A stretch of 7,720 nucleotides of DNA from Ktedonobacterales bacterium (GCA_025935235.1 JAICVT010000210.1:1-7720); one strand, 5' to 3'; shown: positions 1-5,613, counted from the first letter of the stretch. Numbers and translations: made by a program. The notes: a model not told the origin generated them from the sequence alone.

Positions 1-104
1 ACGACGCCGATCAGCGGCGCGACGACCACCGTCAGGATGGCGGCGCGGTAGGCGAGCGAAGGACGCGAAGGACTCGCGGGACTCACAGGTTGCGCGGATT
101 GCAT
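1..104 (-). CDS. N-terminal fragment of a probable membrane protein (truncated by window edge)
   Basis: The minus strand opens with ATG at 104-102 and stays open to the window edge, giving 34 complete codons. A GGAG ribosome binding site (plus-strand 110-113) lies 5 bases upstream of the ATG, which supports the start. The first ~20 residues are Ser/Pro-rich and polar (MQSAQPVSPASPSRP). A hydrophobic run then begins at about residue 23 (AAILTVVVAPLIGVV) and looks like the first transmembrane helix of an inner-membrane protein such as a permease or transporter. Too little is present to name a family. It is divergent from the cyclase/STAND gene at 424, so the two may share the intergenic control region. 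Confidence 0.6.
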   Translation of the reverse strand, partial: MQSAQPVSPASPSRPSLAYRAAILTVVVAPLIGV

Positions 105-181
105 GGTAACTCCGGTGTTGAGGGTCCATCTCGCGTGTGGACCGCAGGATGAGAGCGTCGCGCCGCGCCCAAAGTTTCATG

Positions 182-208
182 TGAATACATCTGAATACAT
201 CGCGATGT
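182..208. promoter_or_regulatory. Tandem 10-bp repeat overlapping a palindrome, candidate operator
   Basis: TGAATACATC occurs twice head-to-tail at 182-191 and 192-201. The end of the second copy is part of a perfect 12-bp palindrome, ACATCGCGATGT, at 197-208. The 10-bp period places equivalent bases on the same DNA face, and the block is AT-richer than its surroundings. It sits between divergent genes, which suits a regulator binding site. No regulator family is recognised from the motif, so the role is inference. Confidence 0.4.
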
Positions 209-303
209 GGGCCGGATCGCGTATGAGGCGAGGTGATGGCGCCAGACGATGGGGATAGGTTGAGAGTGCGGAGGCGCCGCGTGCGCAAGCGCTGTTGGCT
301 GTA

Positions 304-330
304 TTGGGTATTGGCGCGATGGGATACACT
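304..330 (+). promoter_or_regulatory. Weak candidate promoter for the cyclase/STAND gene
   Basis: A TACACT hexamer at 325-330 fits a -10 element (TAnnnT). TTGGGT at 304-309 could be a -35 element, but the spacer is only 15 bases, shorter than the usual 16-18. Transcription would start near 337, leaving a leader of about 87 bases that includes the hairpin at 363-387. This is a pattern match only. Confidence 0.25.
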
Positions 331-362
331 GTCTGTGACCCCACCACGATCAATCCCCATCA

Positions 363-387
363 CCGATGCTGATGGCTCTAGCATCGG
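363..387 (+). promoter_or_regulatory. Leader hairpin upstream of the cyclase/STAND gene
   Basis: CCGATGCT (363-370) and AGCATCGG (380-387) form a perfect 8-bp inverted repeat around a 9-base loop. It ends 36 bases before the ATG at 424 and 23 bases before the GAGGG ribosome binding site. It has no following T-run, so it is not an obvious intrinsic terminator. It could be an RNA stem in the leader or a protein-binding DNA site. The sequence does not decide between these. Confidence 0.4.
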
Positions 388-423
388 CGCAGGTGACGAC
401 AAGGCGCCGAGAGGGAAATCAGC

Positions 424-3150
424 ATGTCCGATCTGCCCACTGGAACGGTCACTTTCCTCTTTAGCGATGTCGAAGGCTCTACCCGCCTGCTCCAGCGCCT
501 GGGTCCGCGCTACGCGGAGGCGCTCGGCGCACATCAGGCGCTGCTGCGCGCGGCCTTCGCAGCTCATCAGGGTCGCGAGGTTGATACGCAGGGCGATAGC
601 TTCTTCATTGCGTTTCCGCGCGCAGGTGACGCCCTGGCCGCCGCCGTTGAGTCGCAGCGAGCGCTCGCGATGTATCCCTGGGGCGAGGGCGCCAGCCTGC
701 GGGTGCGAATGGGGCTACACACGGGGGCGCCCCAACTCGTAGGTGAACACTTTATCGGGCTGGACGTGCACCGGGCCGCACGCATCGCCGCCGCTGGCCA
801 CGGCGGTCAGATCCTGCTCTCGGAGGCCACCCGCACGCTCAGCGAGGGCGAACTGCCAGCGGGCGCCAGTCTGCGCGACCTGGGCGAGCATCTGCTCAAA
901 GACCTCCAGCAGCCAGAACATCTCTATCAATTGGTCCTGCCTGATCTGCCAGCGGACTTTCCTCCCCTCAAGACACTCGACCGGGCGCGTCATAACCTGC
1001 CGATTCAACCGACACCGCTGATTGGCCGTGAGGAGGCCATTGGCGCGCTCACTGAGCTGTTGGCGCGTGACGACGTGCGGCTCGTGACACTGACCGGGCC
1101 TGGGGGCATCGGTAAGACGCGCCTGGCATTGCAGGTGGCGGCGAATCTGGTGGGCCAATTTGCCGATGGCGCCTATCTGGTGGCGCTGGGAACCATCACC
1201 GATCCCGAGCAGGTGGCCAGAGCCATCGCCCAAACGCTGGGCCTGCGCGAAGCGGGGAGCACGTCGGCAGAGGAGAGCCTGAATGGCTACCTGGCCGACA
1301 AGCGCGTGTTGCTCCTGCTCGATAACTTTGAGCAGGTGGTCGGCGCGGCGCCCCTGCTGGCGCGGTTGCTGGCGTCGTACGCGGGCCTGAAGCTGCTGGT
1401 GACGAGCCGCATCTCTCTGCGTCTGCGTGGCGAGCAGACATACGTCGTGTCGGCGCTGGGTTTGCCGACGCACCGCACGAGGGGAAGCGCGGCGGGTCTG
1501 CATGCTCCTCCGCCAGACCTGGAGACGATTTCGCAGTATTCGGCGGTGGCGCTCTTCATTGAACGGGCGCGGGCAGGCGCCCGCGACTTCCAGGTGACGA
1601 TGGCAAACGCGCCGGCCATCGCCGAGATTTGCGCCCAACTCGATGGATTGCCGCTGGCCATCGAGTTGGCCGCCGCCCGCATCAAGCTGGTACCACCTCA
1701 GGCGCTGCTGGCGCGGCTCTCCAGTCGGCTCAAGGTTTTGACAGGTGGGCCGCGTGACCTGCCTGAGCGCCAACAGACGCTGCGCAACGCCATCGCCTGG
1801 AGTTTCGACCTCCTCGCGCCCGATGAACAGGTACTCTTCCGGCGGCTGGCGATCTTCGAGGGCGGCTGCGCGCTGGAGGTAGCCGAAGCCATCTGCGTGG
1901 CCCCTGCGGGCGCCCCGGCGCTCGGCGTTGATCTCTTCGATGGGCTAGGCTCACTGGTGGACAAGAGCCTGGTGCGTCAGGAGGGAGGCGACGAGACGGG
2001 TGAGCCACGCTTCCGTATGCTAGAAACCATTCGCGAGTACGGTCTGGAGCAACTGGCGGCGAGCGGCGAGGCGCTGGCGCTGCAGCGGGCGCACCTGAAC
2101 TGGAGCCTCGGGCTGGCAGAGCAGGCCGCGTTGGAGGTACGCGGGCCACAGGAGCGCGTGGAACTGGATCGGCTGGAGCGTGAGCATGACAACCTGCGCG
2201 CGGCGCTTCGCTGGGCGCGTGAGCAAGGCGACGCGACGCTGGGGCTGCGCCTGGCCGGCGCGCTGGGCTATTTCTGGTTTGCGCGCGGGTATCTGAGCGA
2301 GGGACGCGAGTGGCTGGAAGGGTTGCTTCAGTTGGCGGACAGTGTTGATGTTCCCGCCGCGACGCGTGCAAAGGCGTTGTATGCGGCTGGGGATCTGACT
2401 CTGTGGCAGGGCGACTACGATCAGGCGACGACGCGACTCGAACAGTGCCTGGCGGTCGCCCAGACAGCGGGAGCGCCTGACATAGCCGCCAGCGCGCTGA
2501 ATCGCTTAGGCATCGTGGCGCACCAGCGCGGTGATCTTGCCGCCGCTGAGGCGCGCTGGGAGGAGAGCGCGGCGCTGGCTCGCGAGTTGGGTGATCTGCG
2601 CCTGCTCACTCCTCCCCTGAACAACCTGGGGGAGGCGGCGCATTATCGCGGCGATCTCGTCCAGGCGAAGGCGCTCTACGAAGAGGCGCTCGCGGCAGGT
2701 CGCCAGATAGGGGATACCGCGTTCCTCGGCGTCGCCATCGCCAACCTGGGTAATGTGGCGCGCCTGCAAGGCGATTTCGTGCGCGCCGGGGCTCTCGTGC
2801 GCGAAGCACTTCGGCTCGAGTCGGCTCGCGGTGATCCGCGCGTGATCGCAGAGCAACTGGAGTGTGTTGCGCGAGTGGATGGGGCCGCTGGCTCCGCGGT
2901 GCGAGCGGCGCGTCTGTTGGGCGCTGCGGCGGCTGCGCGCGACGCGCTGGGCGCCCCATCGCTCGATCGTGAACTCCAGGAGACGGAGGTGGCCGTAGCG
3001 CCTGCGCGGGCGGCGTTGGGCGAGGAAACCTGGGCGGCGGCGTTCGCAGCGGGGCGGGCGCTCTCGCTGGAGCAAGCCGTCCACGAGGCGCTGGGCGACG
3101 AGTCGAGCGCTGAGCCGAGCGCTGAGCCGAGCAATGGAATGGACACATAG
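424..3150 (+). CDS. Class III cyclase-homology / STAND NTPase / TPR signalling protein
   Basis: This 908-residue protein starts at ATG 424 behind GAGGG at 411-415. Residues ~5-172 form a class III nucleotide cyclase homology domain: metal-site Asp15 in FSDVEGST, Asp58 in QGDSFF, and Arg120 in HRAAR, which aligns with the transition-state arginine. The usual purine-selecting Lys aligns with Asp54 and the usual Asn with His116, so cyclase activity is doubtful. Residues ~197-425 are a STAND/NB-ARC-like ATPase, with Walker A GPGGIGKT (225-232), Walker B LLLLDN (Asp300), LLVTSR (324-329) and GLPLAIELAAAR (408-419). A winged-helix-like segment (~440-535) follows. TPR-like repeats then carry GD motifs (WQGDYDQA, QRGDLAAA, YRGDLVQA, LQGDFVRA) exactly 40 residues apart, starting at 661, 701, 741 and 781. 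Relatives often end in a LuxR-type HTH; this one ends in a Ser/Glu/Pro tail. The likely role is a cytoplasmic, ligand- or partner-gated signalling ATPase. Its targets are unknown. Confidence 0.93.
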   Translation: MSDLPTGTVTFLFSDVEGSTRLLQRLGPRYAEALGAHQALLRAAFAAHQGREVDTQGDSFFIAFPRAGDALAAAVESQRALAMYPWGEGASLRVRMGLHTGAPQLVGEHFIGLDVHRAARIAAAGHGGQILLSEATRTLSEGELPAGASLRDLGEHLLKDLQQPEHLYQLVLPDLPADFPPLKTLDRARHNLPIQPTPLIGREEAIGALTELLARDDVRLVTLTGPGGIGKTRLALQVAANLVGQFADGAYLVALGTITDPEQVARAIAQTLGLREAGSTSAEESLNGYLADKRVLLLLDNFEQVVGAAPLLARLLASYAGLKLLVTSRISLRLRGEQTYVVSALGLPTHRTRGSAAGLHAPPPDLETISQYSAVALFIERARAGARDFQVTMANAPAIAEICAQLDGLPLAIELAAARIKLVPPQALLARLSSRLKVLTGGPRDLPERQQTLRNAIAWSFDLLAPDEQVLFRRLAIFEGGCALEVAEAICVAPAGAPALGVDLFDGLGSLVDKSLVRQEGGDETGEPRFRMLETIREYGLEQLAASGEALALQRAHLNWSLGLAEQAALEVRGPQERVELDRLEREHDNLRAALRWAREQGDATLGLRLAGALGYFWFARGYLSEGREWLEGLLQLADSVDVPAATRAKALYAAGDLTLWQGDYDQATTRLEQCLAVAQTAGAPDIAASALNRLGIVAHQRGDLAAAEARWEESAALARELGDLRLLTPPLNNLGEAAHYRGDLVQAKALYEEALAAGRQIGDTAFLGVAIANLGNVARLQGDFVRAGALVREALRLESARGDPRVIAEQLECVARVDGAAGSAVRAARLLGAAAAARDALGAPSLDRELQETEVAVAPARAALGEETWAAAFAAGRALSLEQAVHEALGDESSAEPSAEPSNGMDT
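3105..3132 (+). repeat. 12-bp tandem repeat at the 3' end of the cyclase/STAND gene
   Basis: The unit GAGCGCTGAGCC occurs at 3105-3116 and 3117-3128, followed by a partial third copy GAGC. The unit is a multiple of three, so the frame is kept and the repeat encodes SAEPSAEPS just before the stop. It lies beyond the conserved C-terminal region and is probably a slippage expansion of a disordered tail. Confidence 0.75.
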
Positions 3151-3180
3151 GCGTACATGGGCTCACGCAGGCGCCAGGCG

Positions 3181-3217
3181 CCTCTCCCCTGCCGCTCTCC
3201 CAGAGGGCGAGGGAAGG
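3181..3217 (+). terminator. Imperfect terminator-like hairpin after the cyclase/STAND gene
   Basis: The stretch folds into an imperfect GC-rich stem. CTCT (3195-3198) pairs with AGAG (3202-3205) around a CCC loop. The outer arms GCC/GGC and CCC/GGG continue the stem past single-base bulges, closed by CCT/AGG-like ends. A moderately T-rich stretch (TTGCTTCT, 3218-3225) follows rather than a clean T-run. It starts 30 bases after the stop at 3150. A separate perfect palindrome, GGCGCC-A-GGCGCC (3170-3182), directly abuts it and could compete in folding. Confidence 0.45.
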
Positions 3218-3237
3218 TTGCTTCTCGCACAGTTCCC

Positions 3238-3255
3238 CCTGATTGACCTGATTGG
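3238..3255 (+). repeat. Two-copy 9-bp tandem repeat upstream of the murI promoter
   Basis: CCTGATTGA (3238-3246) is followed directly by CCTGATTGG (3247-3255), differing only in the last base. It lies about 35-50 bases upstream of the TACAAT hexamer, a position where an activator could bind, but two copies of a 9-mer could also be chance or slippage. Confidence 0.35.
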
Positions 3256-3281
3256 CATGCGCCGTGAGGGAGCGCGGAGGG

Positions 3282-3301
3282 CAGGCATGCTACAATGCCT
3301 G
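3282..3301 (+). promoter_or_regulatory. Extended -10 promoter for murI overlapped by an inverted repeat
   Basis: TGCTACAAT at 3288-3296 matches an extended -10 element (TGn plus TACAAT at 3291-3296), putting the start site near 3303 and the murI ATG about 38 bases downstream. No good -35 lies at the normal distance; TTGACC at 3243-3248 is too far upstream. CAGGCAT (3282-3288) and ATGCCTG (3295-3301) form a 7-bp inverted repeat around the -10. Because the repeat ends before the predicted start site, it would act as DNA, possibly an operator. GGCATGC also recurs 30 bp upstream (3254-3260 and 3284-3290). Confidence 0.5.
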
Positions 3302-3340
3302 TAGCGGTCATATCCTCACCAGCACAGCGGGAGCAGCCAG

Positions 3341-4225
3341 ATGAGCAGCGGTCAGCCACAGCGTCAGTTCGCGCCAGCCTCAGATGCGCCAGTCGGCGTC
3401 TTCGATTCGGGCGTCGGCGGGCTGACGGTGCTGCGCGATCTGCTGCGCGAGCTGCCCGACGAGCGCTACATCTTCTTCGGCGACACAGGCAACTGCCCCT
3501 ATGGCGTGCGCTCGCAGGCCGAGATCACCCAGCTCTCGCTCAATGGCGCGGCGTTCCTGCTGGAGCAGGGCGTCAAGCTGATCGTGGTGGCGTGCAATAC
3601 GGCGTCGAGCGCGGCGATCAGCACGCTGCGCGCGACCTATCCGCAGGTCAAGTTCATCGCCGTCGTGCCGCCAGTCAAGCCCGCCGCCGAGCTGACGCGC
3701 GTGGGGCGGGTGATCGTGGCCGCCACCAACTCCGCCGCCCGCAGCGACTATCTGCGCGGCCTGATCGTGCGCTTCGCTCAGGGCGTGGAGGTCTATCCGG
3801 TGGGCTGCCAGTCGCTGGTAGCGTTGGCCGAGGCGGGCCAGCTCGATGGCCCAGAGGTCGAGCGCGAGATCCGCCAGAGCATCGAGCCGCTGCTGGCGAA
3901 GGGCATTGATGTACTGGCGCTGGGCTGCACCCACTTCCCGGCGATGCGCCCCGTCTTCGAGCGCGTGGTGGGCCCACACGTGCAGGTGATCGACTCTGGC
4001 GCGGCGGTGGCCCGCCAGACACGCCGCGTGCTGACCGAGCAGCGGCTGCTGGCGCGGCCCGGCGCTGGCCCTGCCGATGCGCCGCGCCTGCCGCGCCCCG
4101 ATGACGAGTTCTGGCGCAGCGGCGTGAACAGCTCGTTCGAGTTGGTCGCCTCGCGGCTGTTGGGCGCGCCAGTCGAGGGACGCTACGCCACCGATATGCT
4201 CTGGCCACCCGCCAGCGCAGTGTGA
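3341..4225 (+). CDS. murI: Glutamate racemase
   Basis: MurI interconverts L- and D-glutamate without a cofactor and supplies cytoplasmic D-glutamate for UDP-MurNAc-peptide synthesis in peptidoglycan assembly. The 294-residue product has the family signatures in order: GVFDSGVGGLTVL (19-31, with Asp22 and Ser23), DTGNCPYG (48-55), VVACNTAS (82-89) with catalytic Cys85, VVPPVKPA (108-115), and LGCTHFP (194-200) with the second catalytic Cys196 and His198. Length is slightly above the usual ~260-280 because of a polar N-terminal extension of ~16 residues and a C-terminal tail. ATG 3341 is chosen because GGGAG (3329-3333) lies 7 bases upstream. The usual AT..T..S segment reads AATNSAARS (127-135), with Ala132 where many relatives have Thr. 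It appears to be a single-gene unit with its own promoter. Confidence 0.96.
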   Translation: MSSGQPQRQFAPASDAPVGVFDSGVGGLTVLRDLLRELPDERYIFFGDTGNCPYGVRSQAEITQLSLNGAAFLLEQGVKLIVVACNTASSAAISTLRATYPQVKFIAVVPPVKPAAELTRVGRVIVAATNSAARSDYLRGLIVRFAQGVEVYPVGCQSLVALAEAGQLDGPEVEREIRQSIEPLLAKGIDVLALGCTHFPAMRPVFERVVGPHVQVIDSGAAVARQTRRVLTEQRLLARPGAGPADAPRLPRPDDEFWRSGVNSSFELVASRLLGAPVEGRYATDMLWPPASAV

Positions 4226-4285
4226 GAGGCGCTGCCTCGGCGCGTATGCCAGGGCGATGAGAGCGATTGCAGTAGACAGAAAGTT

Positions 4286-4328
4286 CCCTCCGCGCGGGCC
4301 CGAAAAGGAATAGTAGGGTAGCGGAGGG
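4286..4328 (+). repeat. 8-bp inverted repeat with 27-base loop in the leader
   Basis: CCCTCCGC (4286-4293) and GCGGAGGG (4321-4328) are exact inverse complements separated by 27 bases. The loop contains the small palindrome CGGGCCCG (4295-4302). If transcribed, this would form a stable stem about 115 bases before the start codon at 4444. It could be a leader RNA structure or a remnant terminator of murI; neither is shown. Confidence 0.4.
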
Positions 4329-4428
4329 GCCGCCCCAGCCCAGGACCAGCCACGGATGGAGCCGTTGCGAGCGCTGGTATGGATGCTGCGTACCGATTGG
4401 GGTGAACCACCTGCCGGAAAAGCAGACT

Positions 4429-4434
4429 GAGAGG
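4429..4434 (+). promoter_or_regulatory. Ribosome binding site deciding the BRO/DinD-like start
   Basis: GAGAGG ends 9 bases before ATG 4444. The longer alternative beginning at GTG 4402 has no purine-rich Shine-Dalgarno match at the right distance, and its 14 extra residues match nothing recognised. Confidence 0.6.
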
Positions 4435-4443
4435 CAGAGCAGC

Positions 4444-5538
4444 ATGGCAGAACGCAAAACGCGACGCGCCCCACGAGCGGAGCGACCGGAGGCGCGCGAC
4501 AATATGGAGACACGAGCGGAGAGCGGCGCGACGAATGAGCCGCAGGAGACGATCATCTTCGAGCCGACCGGGCAGCCGGTGCGGCGCGTCCAGCGCGATG
4601 GCGAGTGGTACTACGCCGTCGAGGACCTGCTGGAGTCCGCGCCTGGCCAGACGGATGCGCGCGGTGAGGGCTGGGCCGACGTGCGGGCGCGGCTGCGCGC
4701 CGACGGCATGCGCCAGGTAGACGCGCGCATCGTCGAGGTGGAGCTGCTGGGCGAGGATGGCGCGGCGCGCCCGACACGGGTGGCCAGCGCCGCGACGCTG
4801 CTGCGCCTGCTCGAAGCGACCAGCGGGCCAGCGGCGGAGGCGGCCAAGGAGTGGCTGGCCCGCGCGGGCGCTGAGCGGCTGCGTGAGGAGGAGGACCCCG
4901 CGATCGCCATCGAGCGGGCGCGCAAGCTCTACGCGCGTCAGGGCTATCCGCGCGACTGGACGCAGCGGCGCCTGCACGGCATCACACTGCGGCAGCGGCT
5001 GGCGCAGGAGTGGGCGGCGCGCGGCGCGCGTGAAGGCGCCGACTATGCGGCGCTGACCGATGCGCTGAGCCAGGGAACCTTTGGCATGCCGGTGGAGGCG
5101 CACAAGGCGGCCAAGGGGCTGAAGACATCGCAGAGCCTGCGCGACTCCATGACCAACATGGAGCTGCTGCTGATGAATCTGGTGGAGGAGACAGCGCTGA
5201 CGATGAGCCAGGCGCGCGATAGCCAGGGCGTGGAGGCGCTGCTGCGTGACGCGCAGGAGGCCAGCGCGATCGGCGGGGCCACGCGGCAGGCCATCGAGGC
5301 GCGCATCGGGCGCACGCTGGTGACGCCCGCCAACTTCCGCGCGTTGCGCCAGGGGCAGGCGCGCCGCTCGCGCGTCTACCTCGGCCCGCCGCTGCGTGAA
5401 CCGCCAGCGGAGGCCCAGGCCGCCGAGCCGCCTGCTCAGGCTGAGAGTCAGCCCGCCAGCGAGCCAGCGGAGGAGTCGGAGCAGCGCCCAGCGCCGCCGC
5501 TGGCCGAGCAGCCGCCCGCCGACGCGACGATCATGTAA
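4444..5538 (+). CDS. BRO-N / DinD-like protein
   Basis: The 364-residue product is assigned by recall of the BRO-N family and E. coli DinD. Residues ~35-145 resemble BRO-N, the N-terminal domain of baculovirus/phage BRO and antirepressor-like proteins, including FEPTGQPVRRV, the DGEWYYAVEDLL core (52-63) and a downstream helical segment. Residues ~180-300 resemble the DinD C-terminal half: LRQRLAQEW, AHKAAKGLK (219-227, cf. DinD IHQRKGLKK), SLRDSMTNMELLLMNLVEET (cf. ILDHMGSTELAANLFRATQT) and RQAIEARIGRTLVTP. DinD is a DNA-damage-induced protein that inhibits RecA filament activities; whether this protein does so is inference. It has an Arg-rich N-terminal arm (1-30) and a Pro/Ala/Glu-rich tail (~315-364), both probably disordered and absent from E. 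coli DinD. ATG 4444 is chosen because GAGAGG (4429-4434) lies 9 bases upstream; an in-frame GTG at 4402 has no such site. No neighbouring phage genes are visible. Confidence 0.82.
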   Translation: MAERKTRRAPRAERPEARDNMETRAESGATNEPQETIIFEPTGQPVRRVQRDGEWYYAVEDLLESAPGQTDARGEGWADVRARLRADGMRQVDARIVEVELLGEDGAARPTRVASAATLLRLLEATSGPAAEAAKEWLARAGAERLREEEDPAIAIERARKLYARQGYPRDWTQRRLHGITLRQRLAQEWAARGAREGADYAALTDALSQGTFGMPVEAHKAAKGLKTSQSLRDSMTNMELLLMNLVEETALTMSQARDSQGVEALLRDAQEASAIGGATRQAIEARIGRTLVTPANFRALRQGQARRSRVYLGPPLREPPAEAQAAEPPAQAESQPASEPAEESEQRPAPPLAEQPPADATIM

Positions 5539-5539
5539 C

Positions 5540-5611
5540 GTGAACCTCATCTCACATATCCCCCTCTTCATTGTGGGAGAGGGGGAATCTGTTTCGTGGG
5601 GTGAGGCTCAC
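5540..5611. repeat. Nested inverted repeat filling the convergent spacer
   Basis: The outer arms 5540-5555 and 5596-5611 pair at 13 of 16 positions; of the three others, two become G-U in plus-strand RNA and the third becomes G-U in minus-strand RNA. They enclose the stronger inner hairpin at 5559-5586. Together they occupy nearly the whole 75-base space between the stop of the BRO/DinD-like gene and the stop of the M1 peptidase. The GTGAGG / CCTCAT outer motif with a CCCCCTCT / AGAGGGGG core resembles hairpin repeats scattered between genes in many bacteria. Whether it is multi-copy here cannot be seen in this window. Confidence 0.6.
5559..5586. terminator. Bidirectional terminator-like hairpin between convergent genes
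   Basis: TCCCCCTCT (5559-5567) pairs perfectly with AGAGGGGGA (5578-5586); a G-U and a C-G pair extend the stem inward to a 6-base loop (5570-5575). It lies 20 bases after the plus-strand stop and 27 bases after the minus-strand stop. Flanking T-tracts are modest on both strands (AATCTGTTT on plus), so it is not a textbook rho-independent terminator, but its position between converging genes fits that job. Confidence 0.6.
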
Positions 5612-5613
5612 CT

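Larger units (their letters stand above)
105..423. other. Divergent intergenic region, 319 bases
   Basis: This gap separates the minus-strand membrane-protein start (104) from the plus-strand cyclase/STAND gene (424). I see no convincing gene in it: a reading frame opening at 233 runs on into the 424 gene in another frame and has Arg/Ser/Pro-rich, shadow-like composition. The gap holds a tandem 10-bp repeat plus palindrome (182-208), a weak promoter candidate (304-330), a hairpin (363-387) and the GAGGG ribosome binding site of the downstream gene (411-415, 8 bases before the ATG). Confidence 0.6.
4226..4443 (+). other. Intergenic region and leader upstream of the BRO/DinD-like gene
   Basis: This 218-base gap follows murI. 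GAGGC (4226-4230) and GCCTC (4234-4238) form a 5-bp stem immediately after the murI stop, but no T-run follows, so it is at best a weak terminator. A longer-range inverted repeat occupies 4286-4328. I found no -35/-10 pair with normal spacing. The gene at 4444 has a GAGAGG ribosome binding site at 4429-4434. Confidence 0.5.

Noticed and set aside
233..742. Plus-strand reading frame of 169 codons starting in the first intergenic region
   Set aside because: It overlaps the cyclase domain in another frame, is Arg/Ser/Pro-rich, and has no recognisable motif; the cyclase frame has clear catalytic motifs.
3295..3909. Plus-strand reading frame starting inside the murI promoter
   Set aside because: Its ATG lies within the -10/inverted-repeat region, it has no ribosome binding site, and its product is Arg/Ala-rich without motifs.
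4402..4443. Upstream GTG start for the BRO/DinD-like gene
   Set aside because: There is no Shine-Dalgarno sequence before it, while ATG 4444 has GAGAGG at 9 bases.
4226..4443. SOS (LexA) box upstream of the DinD-like gene
   Set aside because: I looked for an E. coli-type CTGT-N8-ACAG or a Gram-positive-type GAAC-N4-GTTC palindrome and found neither; other phyla may use different LexA sites.
3380..4513. Minus-strand reading frame opposite murI
   Set aside because: The plus strand encodes an intact MurI with both catalytic cysteines; the antisense product has shadow-like His/Arg/Ala composition.
4183..5571. Minus-strand reading frame of 462 codons opposite the BRO/DinD-like gene
   Set aside because: It is longer than the plus-strand gene, but its product is Arg/Leu/Ala-rich low-complexity sequence without motifs, as expected antisense to GC-rich coding DNA. 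The plus strand has a ribosome binding site and family motifs.
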